Shown: piece after piece, positions 15,341 through 23,915 of the stretch
Numbering within the stretch: the stretch's first letter is position 1
Layout: the number at the start of each line of letters is the position of its first letter
Assembly (NCBI GenBank): GCA_023823795.1
Contig: CP085710.1
Location: forward strand, 832,001-896,000
Length of the DNA stretch: 64,000 bases
Source: Bacillus sp. F19
GTDB lineage: Bacteria > Bacillota > Bacilli > Bacillales > Bacillaceae
Direction of reading: 5' to 3'
Position numbers and translations under genes: made by a program
The notes under the pieces: model-generated
Database searches by the model: none
What the model saw: only the letters and a program-made list of their open reading frames with translations
What the model was told of the DNA's origin: nothing

Positions 15341-16162
15341 ATGAAAAGATTTTTTAGTCTATTTGCACTTTTATCAGTGTTTGTACTGATTTTGTCAGCT
15401 TGCGGAACAGGCGGGGATAATAAGAAAGAGGGGGATCAGGCAGGTTCTGGCAGTGATGCTGAACTGTTTGATAAAGTAAAAGAAGAAGGTGTCCTTGTCA
15501 TTGGTACAGAAGGTACATATCCGCCTTTCACATTCCATGATGACAAAGATAAATTAACCGGTTTTGATGTAGAGATCGCACAAGAGGTTGCAAAGCGTCT
15601 TGGTGTGAAAGCTGAATTTAAAGAAACTCAGTGGGACGCTATGTTTGCCGGTCTTGATGCTAAACGCTTTGATATGATTGCCAACCAAGTCGGCATCAAA
15701 CCTGAACGCGAGGAGAAATATGATTTCTCTGAACCATATATTTCATCGGCAGCTGTACTTGTCACGCATAAAGAAAACAAAGACATCCAATCATTTGAAG
15801 ACTTAAAAGGGAAAAAAGCAGCTCAATCCTTAACAAGCAACTACGGGGAAATTGCCAAGGAAAACGGAGCTGAGCTTGTTGGGGTAGAAGGGTTTACACA
15901 AGCAATTGATCTCATTAATTCAAAACGTGCAGATGCAACGATTAATGACAAGCTTTCAGTACTCGATTTCAAGAATCAGCGCGGCAACGCTCCGATTCAA
16001 ATTGTAGATGAGAGCGAAGATGCTGCACAAAGCGGATTAATGTTCCGTAAAGACAGCGGCAAGTTAGTGGAAGAAGTGAATAAAGCATTAGCTGAAATGA
16101 AAGAAGACGGCACATACAAAAAAATCTCCGAAAAATGGTTTGGCGAAGATGTATCTGAATAA
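15341..16162 (+). CDS. tcyA: Cystine/amino acid ABC transporter, substrate-binding lipoprotein
   Basis: 273 residues. The lipoprotein signal ends in LSAC with Cys21 as the acylated residue, followed by a Gly/Lys/Asp linker. The family 3 solute-binding domain begins 'GVLVIGTEGTYPPFTFHD' and contains 'GFDVEIAQEVAKRLGV', 'KETQWDAMFAGL' and the terminal 'EKWFGEDVSE'. These blocks match B. subtilis TcyA (L-cystine) closely. It binds substrate outside the membrane and delivers it to TcyB. Start at ATG 15341 after GTGGGGGTTGG. It overlaps the permease gene by 14 bases. Confidence 0.88.
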   Translation: MKRFFSLFALLSVFVLILSACGTGGDNKKEGDQAGSGSDAELFDKVKEEGVLVIGTEGTYPPFTFHDDKDKLTGFDVEIAQEVAKRLGVKAEFKETQWDAMFAGLDAKRFDMIANQVGIKPEREEKYDFSEPYISSAAVLVTHKENKDIQSFEDLKGKKAAQSLTSNYGEIAKENGAELVGVEGFTQAIDLINSKRADATINDKLSVLDFKNQRGNAPIQIVDESEDAAQSGLMFRKDSGKLVEEVNKALAEMKEDGTYKKISEKWFGEDVSE

Positions 16163-16850
16163 TATTTTTGCAGACCCTGAACGGTTAGAACGTTTGGCGG
16201 ATATTGCACAAAGTTCCTTTCTCCCTTTGGTGAAGGGAGCTTTGTATTATACTCTTCCATTAACACTCATAACATTTGTCATTGGACTTATTTTAGCTAT
16301 TCTTACTGCTTTGGCAAGAATCTCGACAATAAAGCCTCTTCAAATAATTGCAAGAATATATGTATCAATTATTAGAGGAACACCTTTGCTTGTTCAATTA
16401 TTTATTATTTTCTATGGCCTTCCAAGTGTCGGAATCACAATCAGTCCGTTTATTTCTGCAGTTATAGGGTTTTCCCTGAATGTCGGAGCTTATGCATCTG
16501 AAATAATCAGGGCAGCAATATTGTCAACACCTAAAGGACAATGGGAAGCTGGATATTCAATTGGGATGAGTTATGCACAGACTTTAAAAAGAATTATTTT
16601 GCCTCAGGCTACACGCGTGTCTATACCGCCGCTGTCCAACACCTTTATCAGTTTAGTTAAGGATACGTCACTTGCATCATTAATTCTTGTATCAGAGATG
16701 TTCAGAAAAGCACAGGAAATAGCAGCAACGAATTATGAATTTCTTTTGATGTATTCTCTGGCTGGTTTTTTATATTGGATTATCTGTTTTATTCTATCTG
16801 TCATCCAGCAGCGCATTGAAGGGAAACTGGACCGTTATGTTGCAAGGTAA
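16149..16850 (+). CDS. tcyB: Cystine/amino acid ABC transporter permease
   Basis: 233 residues, His/Glu/Gln/Arg/opine-type permease with five or so membrane helices. The N-terminal MYLNN and the EAA loop 'SIGMSYAQTLKRIILPQATR' match TcyB; other conserved blocks are 'RGTPLLVQLFIIFYG' and 'KDTSLASLILVSEMFRKAQE'. Start chosen at ATG 16149; a TTG at 16140 adds three residues. The gene overlaps the end of tcyA, implying coupled translation. Confidence 0.88.
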   Translation: MYLNNIFADPERLERLADIAQSSFLPLVKGALYYTLPLTLITFVIGLILAILTALARISTIKPLQIIARIYVSIIRGTPLLVQLFIIFYGLPSVGITISPFISAVIGFSLNVGAYASEIIRAAILSTPKGQWEAGYSIGMSYAQTLKRIILPQATRVSIPPLSNTFISLVKDTSLASLILVSEMFRKAQEIAATNYEFLLMYSLAGFLYWIICFILSVIQQRIEGKLDRYVAR

Positions 16851-16865
16851 TAAAGGAGCACTTAT

Positions 16866-17603
16866 ATGATTTCAATTAAAGGATTGCATAAAAGCTTTAA
16901 TGAGCTAGAAGTTTTAAAAGGCATTGATTTAGAGATTGAAAAAGGAAAAGTTGTTGTTGTCATTGGTCCATCCGGATCAGGGAAAACAACATTCCTAAGA
17001 TGCTTGAACGTACTTGAACTTCCGACAAAAGGAATCATTCAGCTGGATCAGCAAACACTCGATTTCAGCGGTAATATTGCTAAAAAAACAATTACGGAGT
17101 TTAGAAGCAATACAGGCATGGTATTTCAAAGCTATAATCTTTTTCCGCATAAAACAGCTCTTGAAAATGTGATTGAAGGACCAGTAATCGTTAAGAGAGA
17201 AAACAAAGGAACAGCCGTAAAAAAAGCAAGTGCCCTTCTTGAAAAAGTAGGTCTTGGGGATAAAAAGGATTTTTATCCTTTTCAGCTCTCAGGCGGACAG
17301 CAGCAGCGTGTGGGCATTGCAAGAGCTCTTGCAATGGAGCCTAAAGTGATGCTGTTTGATGAGCCTACCTCAGCCCTTGATCCAGAACTCATCGGAGACG
17401 TACTGAATGTCATGAAAGATTTAGCTGCAGAAGGAATGACCATGGTGGTAGTCACTCATGAAATGAGATTTGCAAAAGAAGTGGCTGATGAAGTGATCTT
17501 TATGGATAATGGAGTAATCGTAGAACGCGGTGCACCATCTGAAGTATTTGATCGGCCAAAAGAAGAACGGACAAAACGTTTTCTTAGAAAACTTGCAGAG
17601 TAG
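16866..17603 (+). CDS. tcyC: Cystine/amino acid ABC transporter ATP-binding protein
   Basis: 245 residues. Walker [10 protein letters not shown] (near 32-40), Q-loop [11 protein letters not shown], signature LSGGQQQR, Walker [14 protein letters not shown] and the switch histidine in VVVTHEM. This is a complete polar amino acid importer ATPase. RBS AAAGGAG precedes the ATG, 15 bp after tcyB. The substrate is inferred as cystine from the TcyA similarity; cysteine-related diamino acids are possible. Confidence 0.9.
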   Translation: MISIKGLHKSFNELEVLKGIDLEIEKGKVVVVIGPSGSGKTTFLRCLNVLELPTKGIIQLDQQTLDFSGNIAKKTITEFRSNTGMVFQSYNLFPHKTALENVIEGPVIVKRENKGTAVKKASALLEKVGLGDKKDFYPFQLSGGQQQRVGIARALAMEPKVMLFDEPTSALDPELIGDVLNVMKDLAAEGMTMVVVTHEMRFAKEVADEVIFMDNGVIVERGAPSEVFDRPKEERTKRFLRKLAE

Positions 17604-17607
17604 GCGC

Positions 17608-17634
17608 GAGCATAAGCAGCCTGCTCTTTTTTTT
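17608..17634 (+). terminator. tcyABC terminator
   Basis: Short GAGCA...TGCTC stem followed by T8, five bases after the tcyC stop. Confidence 0.6.
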
Positions 17635-17661
17635 GTGGGAATTATGAATTTCCAGATGGAA

Positions 17662-17811
17662 TCACAACTTTACTGATTTAACATCTTTCAACAGCTGCTT
17701 TTTTTCCTGTTCAAAATAATACACTCTGGGCAAGTTAAAGTGAACAATCATTTCATGTGCAAGGCTTGCACAAACGAATGTAACAGATCTCCAATCAATG
17801 GTTTCAAACAT
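17662..17811 (-). CDS. yheF: Small protein YheF (by position)
   Basis: 49 residues, MFETIDWRSVTFVCASLAH followed by a charged C-terminal helix rich in Lys and Glu. ATG 17811 is preceded by AAGGAG at nine bases. It lies between yheG and sspB, where B. subtilis has the 41-residue yheF. No domain is recognisable and I could not align the two, so the symbol rests on location and size. Confidence 0.6.
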   Translation of the reverse strand: MFETIDWRSVTFVCASLAHEMIVHFNLPRVYYFEQEKKQLLKDVKSVKL

Positions 17812-17912
17812 TTGAGCATTCTCCTTCTGGATGTTTTATTCATGTATATGGAGAAGGGAACTTGTTTGATACTATGTGGAGAATAAGAAATGCTCTCTTT
17901 TGCTCATATGAG

Positions 17913-17940
17913 AAAAGACCCCGGCGGAATGCCAAGGTCC
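17913..17940 (-). terminator. sspB terminator
   Basis: Minus strand: GGACC...GGC...GCC...GGTC hairpin followed by TTTTCTC, just beyond the sspB stop. Confidence 0.6.
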
Positions 17941-17964
17941 TTTAAGCCATGTTATTCAATTTTC

Positions 17965-18174
17965 TTATTTAGAAAATCCGCTCATGTTTGATTGAGCAAA
18001 TGAAACTAAGCGCTTTGTGATTTCTCCGCCAACAGATCCGTTAGCACGAGAAGTTGTTTCTGCACCTAAGTTCACTCCAAACTCAGAAGCGATTTCGTAC
18101 TTCATTTGATCGATTGCTTGCTGTGCACCAGGTACAACTAGTTGATTTGAAGAATTGCTGTTTGATTGTGCCAT
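17965..18174 (-). CDS. sspB: Alpha/beta-type small acid-soluble spore protein
   Basis: 69 residues. Contains the family signature blocks '[18 protein letters not shown]' and '[18 protein letters not shown]', with the germination-protease cleavage region (YEIASEFG) inside. Such proteins coat and protect DNA in the dormant spore and supply amino acids at outgrowth. Start at ATG 18174 after AAGGAG; an upstream in-frame start would add 17 residues atypical for the family. Position matches B. subtilis sspB between yheF and yheE. Expected to be under sigma-G; I did not identify the promoter with confidence. Confidence 0.95.
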   Translation of the reverse strand: MAQSNSNSSNQLVVPGAQQAIDQMKYEIASEFGVNLGAETTSRANGSVGGEITKRLVSFAQSNMSGFSK

Positions 18175-18427
18175 GTAAATACACTCCTTGATATAATATA
18201 GTTTTTGGGTAAGCTGGAGTTGCACCAGTGCATGAGTCTTAATGATTCATGGCCTTCTCGGCTAACCCATCATGATAAGGTGCTGCGGGTTGTTTAACTG
18301 TTGTTATTACGTATTATGTATTTCCCGAGAAAATATATGCACATGCTAAAATGGTAATTATTATGGAAATATAGGTATTACATAAAGTGAAAGAAAGTTA
18401 GGGAATATATAAAGAGGAAGCAAGTAT

Positions 18428-18736
18428 ATGAAGCTGCAGGTGATAAAAATGAACATGTGCCCGCTTTGTAATGGGTTTAACGACGAGATCGAAGCCGCAA
18501 CCTGTCCGAATTGCAAAATTAACATGATGGATCATGGGAAAATAACCGATTATATGGATGCGTACAGCGCATATATGGAGATTGATACAATGAAGCTTTT
18601 CGATGGGGTAATGGACTCCCTAGAATCACATCAGTGCATCCATTTGTTTTCATGCAGCAATTGTCTTCATGAAGAAGCAAAACAAATTAGGGAGCAGGAA
18701 AGGGATGGTTCTTTGGAGGGAGGAGCCCTGCAATAA
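18428..18736 (+). CDS. Zinc-ribbon-like protein, 102 residues
   Basis: Cysteines occur as CPLC (11-14), CPNC (26-29) and CSNC (76-79), plus Cys70; the first two pairs could bind one zinc ion. The middle is acidic with many Met and Tyr. No enzymatic domain is visible. ATG 18428 follows AGAGGAAG. It converges on msmX and shares a bidirectional terminator with it. Not recognised by name. Confidence 0.75.
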   Translation: MKLQVIKMNMCPLCNGFNDEIEAATCPNCKINMMDHGKITDYMDAYSAYMEIDTMKLFDGVMDSLESHQCIHLFSCSNCLHEEAKQIREQERDGSLEGGALQ

Positions 18737-18740
18737 AAAA

Positions 18741-18769
18741 AATCAGCCTGAGAGATTCTCAGGCTGATT
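18741..18769. terminator. Bidirectional terminator between the zinc-ribbon gene and msmX
   Basis: Perfect 13-bp stem AATCAGCCTGAGA / TCTCAGGCTGATT with a GAT loop, preceded by an A run so that the minus strand ends in T7. Confidence 0.88.
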
Positions 18770-18778
18770 TGGACCTTA

Positions 18779-19891
18779 TTATTGTTCACTTGCCGGACGA
18801 ATACGAACCTCTGTCTCTTTATTAAAGAAGTGAGCTTTGTTCATATCAAGAGCAAGCTGGATGATTTGGTCTGGTCTTACATCTGTGCGAGAATCTACGC
18901 GTGCAATGAAGTCCTGGCCTTCAATTTTAGAGTAGAGCATCGTTTCAGCACCCATAAGCTCAGATACTTCAATTTTTGCATCTACTTTTGATCCGTGAGA
19001 AGATTCGATGAAAACTGGCTCATCATGGATATCTTCAGGACGAACTCCCATGATCAATTCTTTGCCGACGTAGCCTTGCTCACGGAGATACTTCATTTTC
19101 CCTTCAGGAACAACAATGGATTGAGTTCCAATTGAGAATTTTCCGTCTGTTAATTGACCTGTAAAGAAGTTCATGGATGGTGAACCGATAAATCCGCCAA
19201 CAAAAAGGTTTTCAGGCTTTTCATATACTTCTTTCGGTGCACCGACCTGCTGAATGATACCGTCTTTCATAACAACGAGGCGTGTTGCCATTGTCATTGC
19301 TTCTGTTTGGTCATGCGTTACATAAATTGTTGTCGTTTGCAGGCGGTGATGAAGCTTAGAAATTTCAGCACGCATTTGCACACGCAATTTAGCATCTAAG
19401 TTTGATAATGGCTCATCCATTAAGAATACTTTTGCATCACGGACGATGGCACGTCCAAGTGCAACACGCTGACGCTGACCGCCTGATAATGCTTTAGGCT
19501 TGCGGTCTAAGTATTGATCAAGGCCCAAAATGCGTGAAGCATCTTTCACTCGGCGATCGATCTCATCTTTAGGGAATTTGCGGAGTTTAAGTCCAAATGC
19601 CATGTTGTCATAGACAGACATATGTGGATAAAGCGCGTAGTTCTGGAATACCATCGCGATGTCGCGGTCTTTCGGCGCAACGTCATTCATGCGTTTTCCG
19701 TCAATTGAGAAGTCGCCTTTAGAGATTTCCTCAAGGCCTGCAATCATACGAAGAGTCGTTGATTTACCGCAGCCAGATGGGCCAACGAAAACGATGAATT
19801 CTTTATCTTCAATATGAAGGTTAAAGTCTTCAACTGCCGTTACCTTGTTATCATACATTTTATAAATATTGTTTAATTTAAGCTCAGCCAT
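18779..19891 (-). CDS. msmX: MsmX-type multipurpose sugar ABC transporter ATPase
   Basis: 370 residues. ATPase domain with Walker [10 protein letters not shown] (near 37-45), Q-loop [14 protein letters not shown], signature LSGGQRQR, Walker [14 protein letters not shown] and switch ITYVTHD-like IYVTHD, followed by the C-terminal TOBE/MalK regulatory domain (GVRPEDI near 280). Such ATPases energise several oligosaccharide importers whose operons lack their own ATPase. A cre-like site lies upstream, consistent with catabolite control. RBS GGAGGATTC. It is not next to any sugar permease here, as expected for a shared ATPase. Confidence 0.93.
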   Translation of the reverse strand: MAELKLNNIYKMYDNKVTAVEDFNLHIEDKEFIVFVGPSGCGKSTTLRMIAGLEEISKGDFSIDGKRMNDVAPKDRDIAMVFQNYALYPHMSVYDNMAFGLKLRKFPKDEIDRRVKDASRILGLDQYLDRKPKALSGGQRQRVALGRAIVRDAKVFLMDEPLSNLDAKLRVQMRAEISKLHHRLQTTTIYVTHDQTEAMTMATRLVVMKDGIIQQVGAPKEVYEKPENLFVGGFIGSPSMNFFTGQLTDGKFSIGTQSIVVPEGKMKYLREQGYVGKELIMGVRPEDIHDEPVFIESSHGSKVDAKIEVSELMGAETMLYSKIEGQDFIARVDSRTDVRPDQIIQLALDMNKAHFFNKETEVRIRPASEQ

Positions 19892-19910
19892 TTGAATCCT
19901 CCTCAGAAAA

Positions 19911-19924
19911 TGAAAACGTTTTAT
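19911..19924 (-). promoter_or_regulatory. cre-like site upstream of msmX
   Basis: TGAAAACGTTTTAT fits the CcpA consensus TGWNANCGNTNWCA except for its last two bases. It lies 20-33 bp upstream of the msmX start codon. Confidence 0.5.
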
Positions 19925-20017
19925 TTGTAAATTCAGTTTAATTCATTTCTGAAGATAAGCCTATGGACAGGTTGCACAAAAAAATGTAAGGGTTTTCGTG
20001 CAAGATGAACAGCAGAG

Positions 20018-20908
20018 TTATTCAGTAAAGTGTTCTAGAAACTGCATAACTAAAAATGCAGCGGCAGCCTCATAGAAGTGCTTAATATCTATTCCGGTTT
20101 TTTCGATGAATTTCTCGATTCGGTATTGAACGCTATTCCTGTGCATATATAACTTTTTCGCGGTAAGAGAGACGTTAAGATTGCATTCAAAGTAAACTTG
20201 GAGCGTTTGAATAAGCTCCCTATCCTCAAATGATTCGGTTAAAAATTCGGAGAATACTTGCTCGCTGATCAGGCTGCTGCCATCAAAAATAAGGATGGGA
20301 AGAGCTTCATGAAAGGTTAAGCATTTCTTCCTTCTAAAGGATTTATAAATCGCCTCAAAGCAGCTTTGTTCTGCAAGAATTTTTGTCTTCAATGAGACGG
20401 TCATTCTGTGAAGCTGTCCAATATAAACATACAGCTCAATGAAAAAATCACTTGTAAATGTATCAATCCACTGATCAAAGCTTTCCTTATCAACAACGGG
20501 CTCAGAGTTTTCTTCAAAAATAATCCCTTTATGACGGCTGATCCATAATATCGTCGAAGATGGAATCGATCCCTGCATCGCTTCTTCAAAGTTTTGTTTA
20601 TCTGCGACCGGGTGCTTGCTGTAGAAATAATAGCACCTGATGCTGTTTGAAGAAGGGAGAAATGGAGGACCATTTTCACCGTACAAATAATGCAGCCATT
20701 TTTCAGAACGATCGCCGTGTTCCCCAAATCTATGGTCATAGGGTGTATATAATGTGGACAGCAGGTTTTCCTCCTGCTCTGTCACAGCACTTTTCAAAAT
20801 GCCAAACAGCTGTCCCTCATCTGTTTTGAACCACAAATATTCGGCCTTATCATGAGAATAGGCAAGAGAGAAGGCTTCTTTGTAATGGGATGCTAATTTC
20901 TCAATCAT
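20018..20908 (-). CDS. PucR/CdaR-type transcriptional regulator
   Basis: 296 residues. The C-terminal 60 residues form a PucR-type helix-turn-helix: 'LIQTLQVYFECNLNVSLTAK' followed by KLYMHRNSVQYRIEKFIEKTGID, the typical N-(x)-T/S-A-x-x-L-x-x-H-R-N-(T/S)-(V/L)-x-Y-R pattern. The N-terminal two thirds have no recognised domain. It is upstream of msmX on the same strand with about 125 bp between, so it may regulate msmX or act in trans. Ligand unknown. Confidence 0.8.
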   Translation of the reverse strand: MIEKLASHYKEAFSLAYSHDKAEYLWFKTDEGQLFGILKSAVTEQEENLLSTLYTPYDHRFGEHGDRSEKWLHYLYGENGPPFLPSSNSIRCYYFYSKHPVADKQNFEEAMQGSIPSSTILWISRHKGIIFEENSEPVVDKESFDQWIDTFTSDFFIELYVYIGQLHRMTVSLKTKILAEQSCFEAIYKSFRRKKCLTFHEALPILIFDGSSLISEQVFSEFLTESFEDRELIQTLQVYFECNLNVSLTAKKLYMHRNSVQYRIEKFIEKTGIDIKHFYEAAAAFLVMQFLEHFTE

Positions 20909-20937
20909 AATGATATCTCCTTTCCCTGCCTTTCTAT

Positions 20938-20980
20938 TATATAAAAAGAAGAGAGCCTGGCGATAGCCTAGCTCTCATTT
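20938..20980 (-). terminator. Terminator at the end of the 63-residue gene
   Basis: Minus strand GAGAGCTAGG...CCAGGCTCTC hairpin followed by TTCTTTTTAT; the stop codon lies beside the stem. Confidence 0.6.
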
Positions 20981-21159
20981 TGAGCGGGAGGTTCTTCTTG
21001 TTCGAGGTCACGTGCTTCTTCAATATTCGTGTACTTATCCCGCATATGCACAGAACCGCCTGATAATCCTTCATTGATCATTCTGTCTATATCCAAATAT
21101 GCTTGATCTCTGCCCTCATACTCCATATCTTTTTGTTCATACGTTTCCTTGTTTTTCAT
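20968..21159 (-). CDS. Small hydrophilic protein, possibly YozQ/DUF4025-like
   Basis: 63 residues, strongly charged, no membrane segment. The central 'DRMINEGLSGGSVHMRDKY' recalls the (I/V)NEG(L/M)xGG pattern I associate with the DUF4025 (YozQ) family, which is of unknown function. Start at ATG 21159 behind GAAGGAGG. It ends in its own terminator. Family assignment is tentative. Confidence 0.65.
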   Translation of the reverse strand: MKNKETYEQKDMEYEGRDQAYLDIDRMINEGLSGGSVHMRDKYTNIEEARDLEQEEPPAQNES

Positions 21160-21209
21160 GATGACCCTCCTTCGATTTATGTTTTTATTTTACGAAGGAA
21201 GGGTGGAAA

Positions 21210-21422
21210 TTAACCATCATAAACATGAAACAGCATTAACTCGTGAATATGCGAACGAATTTGTTCTTCATCATCTAATGCAGGAGTGGAAGTTCCCCAT
21301 TCGATTTCGCCATTTTTATGGTAAACCGCATCGTAGTGAATTCCTTTAAAGTAAAAAGAGACCCGCCAGCCAGGCAAATTTGTTTGTTTGAATAAAGGCT
21401 TCCATTGAAAATGTGTAATCAT
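21210..21422 (-). CDS. yheE: YheE
   Basis: 70 residues starting MITHFQWKPLFK, a DUF5342-type small protein found beside yheD in Bacilli. The ATG at 21422 is favoured over 21431 because the AAGGAG is only two bases from the latter and eleven from the former. Many aromatic residues and a GIHYDAVYHKNGEIEW strand-turn-strand pattern suggest a compact beta fold. Function unknown; a role with the coat-associated ATP-grasp proteins encoded upstream is suggested only by conserved linkage. Confidence 0.8.
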   Translation of the reverse strand: MITHFQWKPLFKQTNLPGWRVSFYFKGIHYDAVYHKNGEIEWGTSTPALDDEEQIRSHIHELMLFHVYDG

Positions 21423-21445
21423 CTCATTCATCGCTCCTTATATTT

Positions 21446-22507
21446 TTATCTTAAAGGAAGTTGAGAGCGAAGTGAAGATGTTCCTTCAGACAGCTGCAGA
21501 AATAAATCTGAAAGCTTGTCGATGCGGTGTGTTTGAATATGGGACTCATCGAAGCTCATGGGTTTGCTGTTTACTTCGTAAATGACCGGTCCCTTTTCCG
21601 TTACTCCAATATCCATTGAAAATTCGCCGATCTGCCCAAAATGGGAGACTAACTCCCTGCCGGCAATTTTTACAATCAACTGAAGCTCCTCCATGCTGAC
21701 TCTGTCTGAAACAGATTCATATGATAAAATCGACCCGCCATTTGGAACATGTGTGGTTAGTGTCTGATTATTTGCGGCTAGACGTACGCCAATTCCGCAG
21801 ATGAGAAAATCATTTCCTGATAGAAGCGCAAGTACCCGAAGGTCATATTTTTTGTGATGAAACGTATTTGCGGCTATTTCTTCTTGCATGAGATAGCCAT
21901 CATAAAAAGGGAATTTTTTTGCTGCAAAAACCTGCTTATCGAAGAATTCACATGTACCATCAACCGATGTTACCTCATAATGATGTCCTGCAGAGCGTAT
22001 CCGGTAGATTCCCTGTCCCTGACTGCTCCTCAATGGCTTCAAATACGCACATGAACGGGAAGCGAGAAAAGAGTTGATTTCCGCTGCTGAATGTACTTTT
22101 TCTGTATAGGGGAGATAGGAATGCAGAGATTTGGACAGGATTTGGTGCACCTTCCACTTATCAAAAAAGAAAGGATTAAAAAATGGGATTTGTGCTGAAA
22201 TCATTTGTTCTTTAAATAACTGAAAGTGTTCTCTGCTTTCTTCATCCCGGGAAGCGATCCGATTGTAGATGACATCCGGGTACGGACATGCAATTTTTGC
22301 CCATTGCTGTTTTTTCATACTGAAGGCAAATCCTTCAACATGGCGATCTTTCACGCCGCTCAAAGTAAATACATAGCAAAAGCCTCCAATTTCTCTCAAT
22401 TTGCGCTGAAGCCTTTTAAAGTACTTACCATCCCCATGAAAGATTTTCCCCTGTCCTCCTTCACCCGTAAGGATGCCGACAACTGGTCTGCAAAGAAGCA
22501 GGTTCAT
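21446..22507 (-). CDS. YheC/YheD family ATP-grasp protein, short paralogue (353 residues)
   Basis: Begins 'RPVVGILTGEGGQG', then the ATP-grasp core: 'KPLRSSQGQGIYRI' (nucleotide-binding loop near 157), 'MQEEI' and a late 'GEFSMDIGVTEKGPVIYEVNSKP' metal-binding block. Lacks the roughly 100-residue N-terminal domain of the other two paralogues, so it is close to B. subtilis YheC in size (about 363). YheC and YheD are spore-coat-associated proteins of unknown enzymatic activity; the fold suggests a ligase forming acyl-phosphate intermediates. The start overlaps the stop of the upstream paralogue by four bases (ATGA). Confidence 0.87.
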   Translation of the reverse strand: MNLLLCRPVVGILTGEGGQGKIFHGDGKYFKRLQRKLREIGGFCYVFTLSGVKDRHVEGFAFSMKKQQWAKIACPYPDVIYNRIASRDEESREHFQLFKEQMISAQIPFFNPFFFDKWKVHQILSKSLHSYLPYTEKVHSAAEINSFLASRSCAYLKPLRSSQGQGIYRIRSAGHHYEVTSVDGTCEFFDKQVFAAKKFPFYDGYLMQEEIAANTFHHKKYDLRVLALLSGNDFLICGIGVRLAANNQTLTTHVPNGGSILSYESVSDRVSMEELQLIVKIAGRELVSHFGQIGEFSMDIGVTEKGPVIYEVNSKPMSFDESHIQTHRIDKLSDLFLQLSEGTSSLRSQLPLR

Positions 22508-23868
22508 TCGTAAAGGACCTCTGGTTTTTCAATCGCTATTTTCGTCAAATACAGAGCGTACTGAAGAGACAGCTTTCTCGAATGCAAATCTTCTTCTATT
22601 AATGCAGGATGAGAAAAGATGGATCTTCCCGGTTTTGAATTTGCCTCAAACAGCCACACATTTTTGCAGGCGTCAATGCCCAAATCAAAGCCAATCTCAC
22701 CAATAAAACCATCAATGCTTTGGTCAATCTTCTCGCTTAGGACAAGAGCTGCAAGAGTGAGTGAACGAAAAGCCTGATTGCGTTCATCTTCCTGTTCAAA
22801 TAGCTCTTCAAGGGTTTTGATCATGCCACCATTATCTAGATGAGTAGTAACACTGCCTTTACCCGCCATTTTGGCGGCAATGGCTGTAACATGAAAGCGG
22901 CCTTTTGAATCCTTATTCGTATGAACACGAAAGTCGATCTGCTGCTGATCAACCCGGATTAGTTTTATCCGCTCTTGAAGGAGGTAATCATCCATCTTCC
23001 TGCTTCCAAATGAATACATGAAAAATTGATCAAGCGATCTGTATTTGCGCAGTATGTTATCTTCCTGTTCTGAACGGTATCTGCAGTAGTAAGTCTGATC
23101 ATCCGGAGAATAGATTAATTGAAATACACCTAGTCCAAGACTGCCGTTGCGCGGCTTTAAATACACGCTTTTATGACGGTTGAGCATTTCTTCAATTGCT
23201 TCTTTTGAGGGAGCAAGCTTAGTCTCCGGCAAATACAAGGCTGTCTCAGAGTGGGGAAGCAGGAGCTGGTGAATGGTCCATTTATCAAAAAAACCAGGAT
23301 TAAACCATGGAATCCCATACTCCGTTCTAAGACGCTTTTTGACCATTTTCAAGGCTTGATGTTCTTCTATTTCCCGGTTCGGCAAACGGTCATATACAAC
23401 GTTCGGAAGCGGAATTTTCACCTGTCTAAAGCCTTCATCATCAAACGTAAAACCATTTACGATGCCAGTTTCCCAATCAATGAGGTGTGCCCCAAAAACA
23501 TAAGCAAACAATCCTGCTGATTTTTGTGCTGTTAAGTACTTCGCAAAAAATAACGAGCGATTTCCTATTGGCCGCATAATCGAGCCGGTGAATCCAGCAG
23601 TGAATATGCCTATCAGCGGTCCAAGGTAGACAGTGTTCTGGTGAAAAATCAATTGCGTTTTTCCAAGTGGAAGATGGAGATCATCCATTAAGTCCTTTGA
23701 AATTTTTATTGCTCCATTCAGCTCCTGAAATTCGACAATACAACTAGATGCTGCAGTTCCAAAGATAACCACCGTAAGATCCTGATTTGTTTCATGCCTT
23801 GCGGAAGCCGGAAGAATTAATGTTTTTGATGCAGTGAAAGTGACGGTTATGTTGTAAGAAGGATTCAT
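22504..23868 (-). CDS. YheC/YheD family ATP-grasp protein, long paralogue 2 (454 residues)
   Basis: An N-terminal domain of about 110 residues (PASARHETNQDLTVVIFG...) precedes the ATP-grasp core. The core has 'GPLIGIFTAGFTG', 'FDKWTIHQLLLPHSET', 'YLKPRNGSLGLGVFQL' and 'GEIGFDLGIDACKNVWLFEA'. Length agrees with B. subtilis YheD (about 453). RBS AGGAGG precedes ATG 23868. It is the middle gene of a three-gene minus-strand set and overlaps the next gene by four bases. Likely expressed in the mother cell, by analogy with the family. Confidence 0.87.
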   Translation of the reverse strand: MNPSYNITVTFTASKTLILPASARHETNQDLTVVIFGTAASSCIVEFQELNGAIKISKDLMDDLHLPLGKTQLIFHQNTVYLGPLIGIFTAGFTGSIMRPIGNRSLFFAKYLTAQKSAGLFAYVFGAHLIDWETGIVNGFTFDDEGFRQVKIPLPNVVYDRLPNREIEEHQALKMVKKRLRTEYGIPWFNPGFFDKWTIHQLLLPHSETALYLPETKLAPSKEAIEEMLNRHKSVYLKPRNGSLGLGVFQLIYSPDDQTYYCRYRSEQEDNILRKYRSLDQFFMYSFGSRKMDDYLLQERIKLIRVDQQQIDFRVHTNKDSKGRFHVTAIAAKMAGKGSVTTHLDNGGMIKTLEELFEQEDERNQAFRSLTLAALVLSEKIDQSIDGFIGEIGFDLGIDACKNVWLFEANSKPGRSIFSHPALIEEDLHSRKLSLQYALYLTKIAIEKPEVLYE

Positions 23869-23915
23869 AAAACACCTCCTGCCTATTTTTTGTATTCAGC
23901 TTAATGGCTTTCATC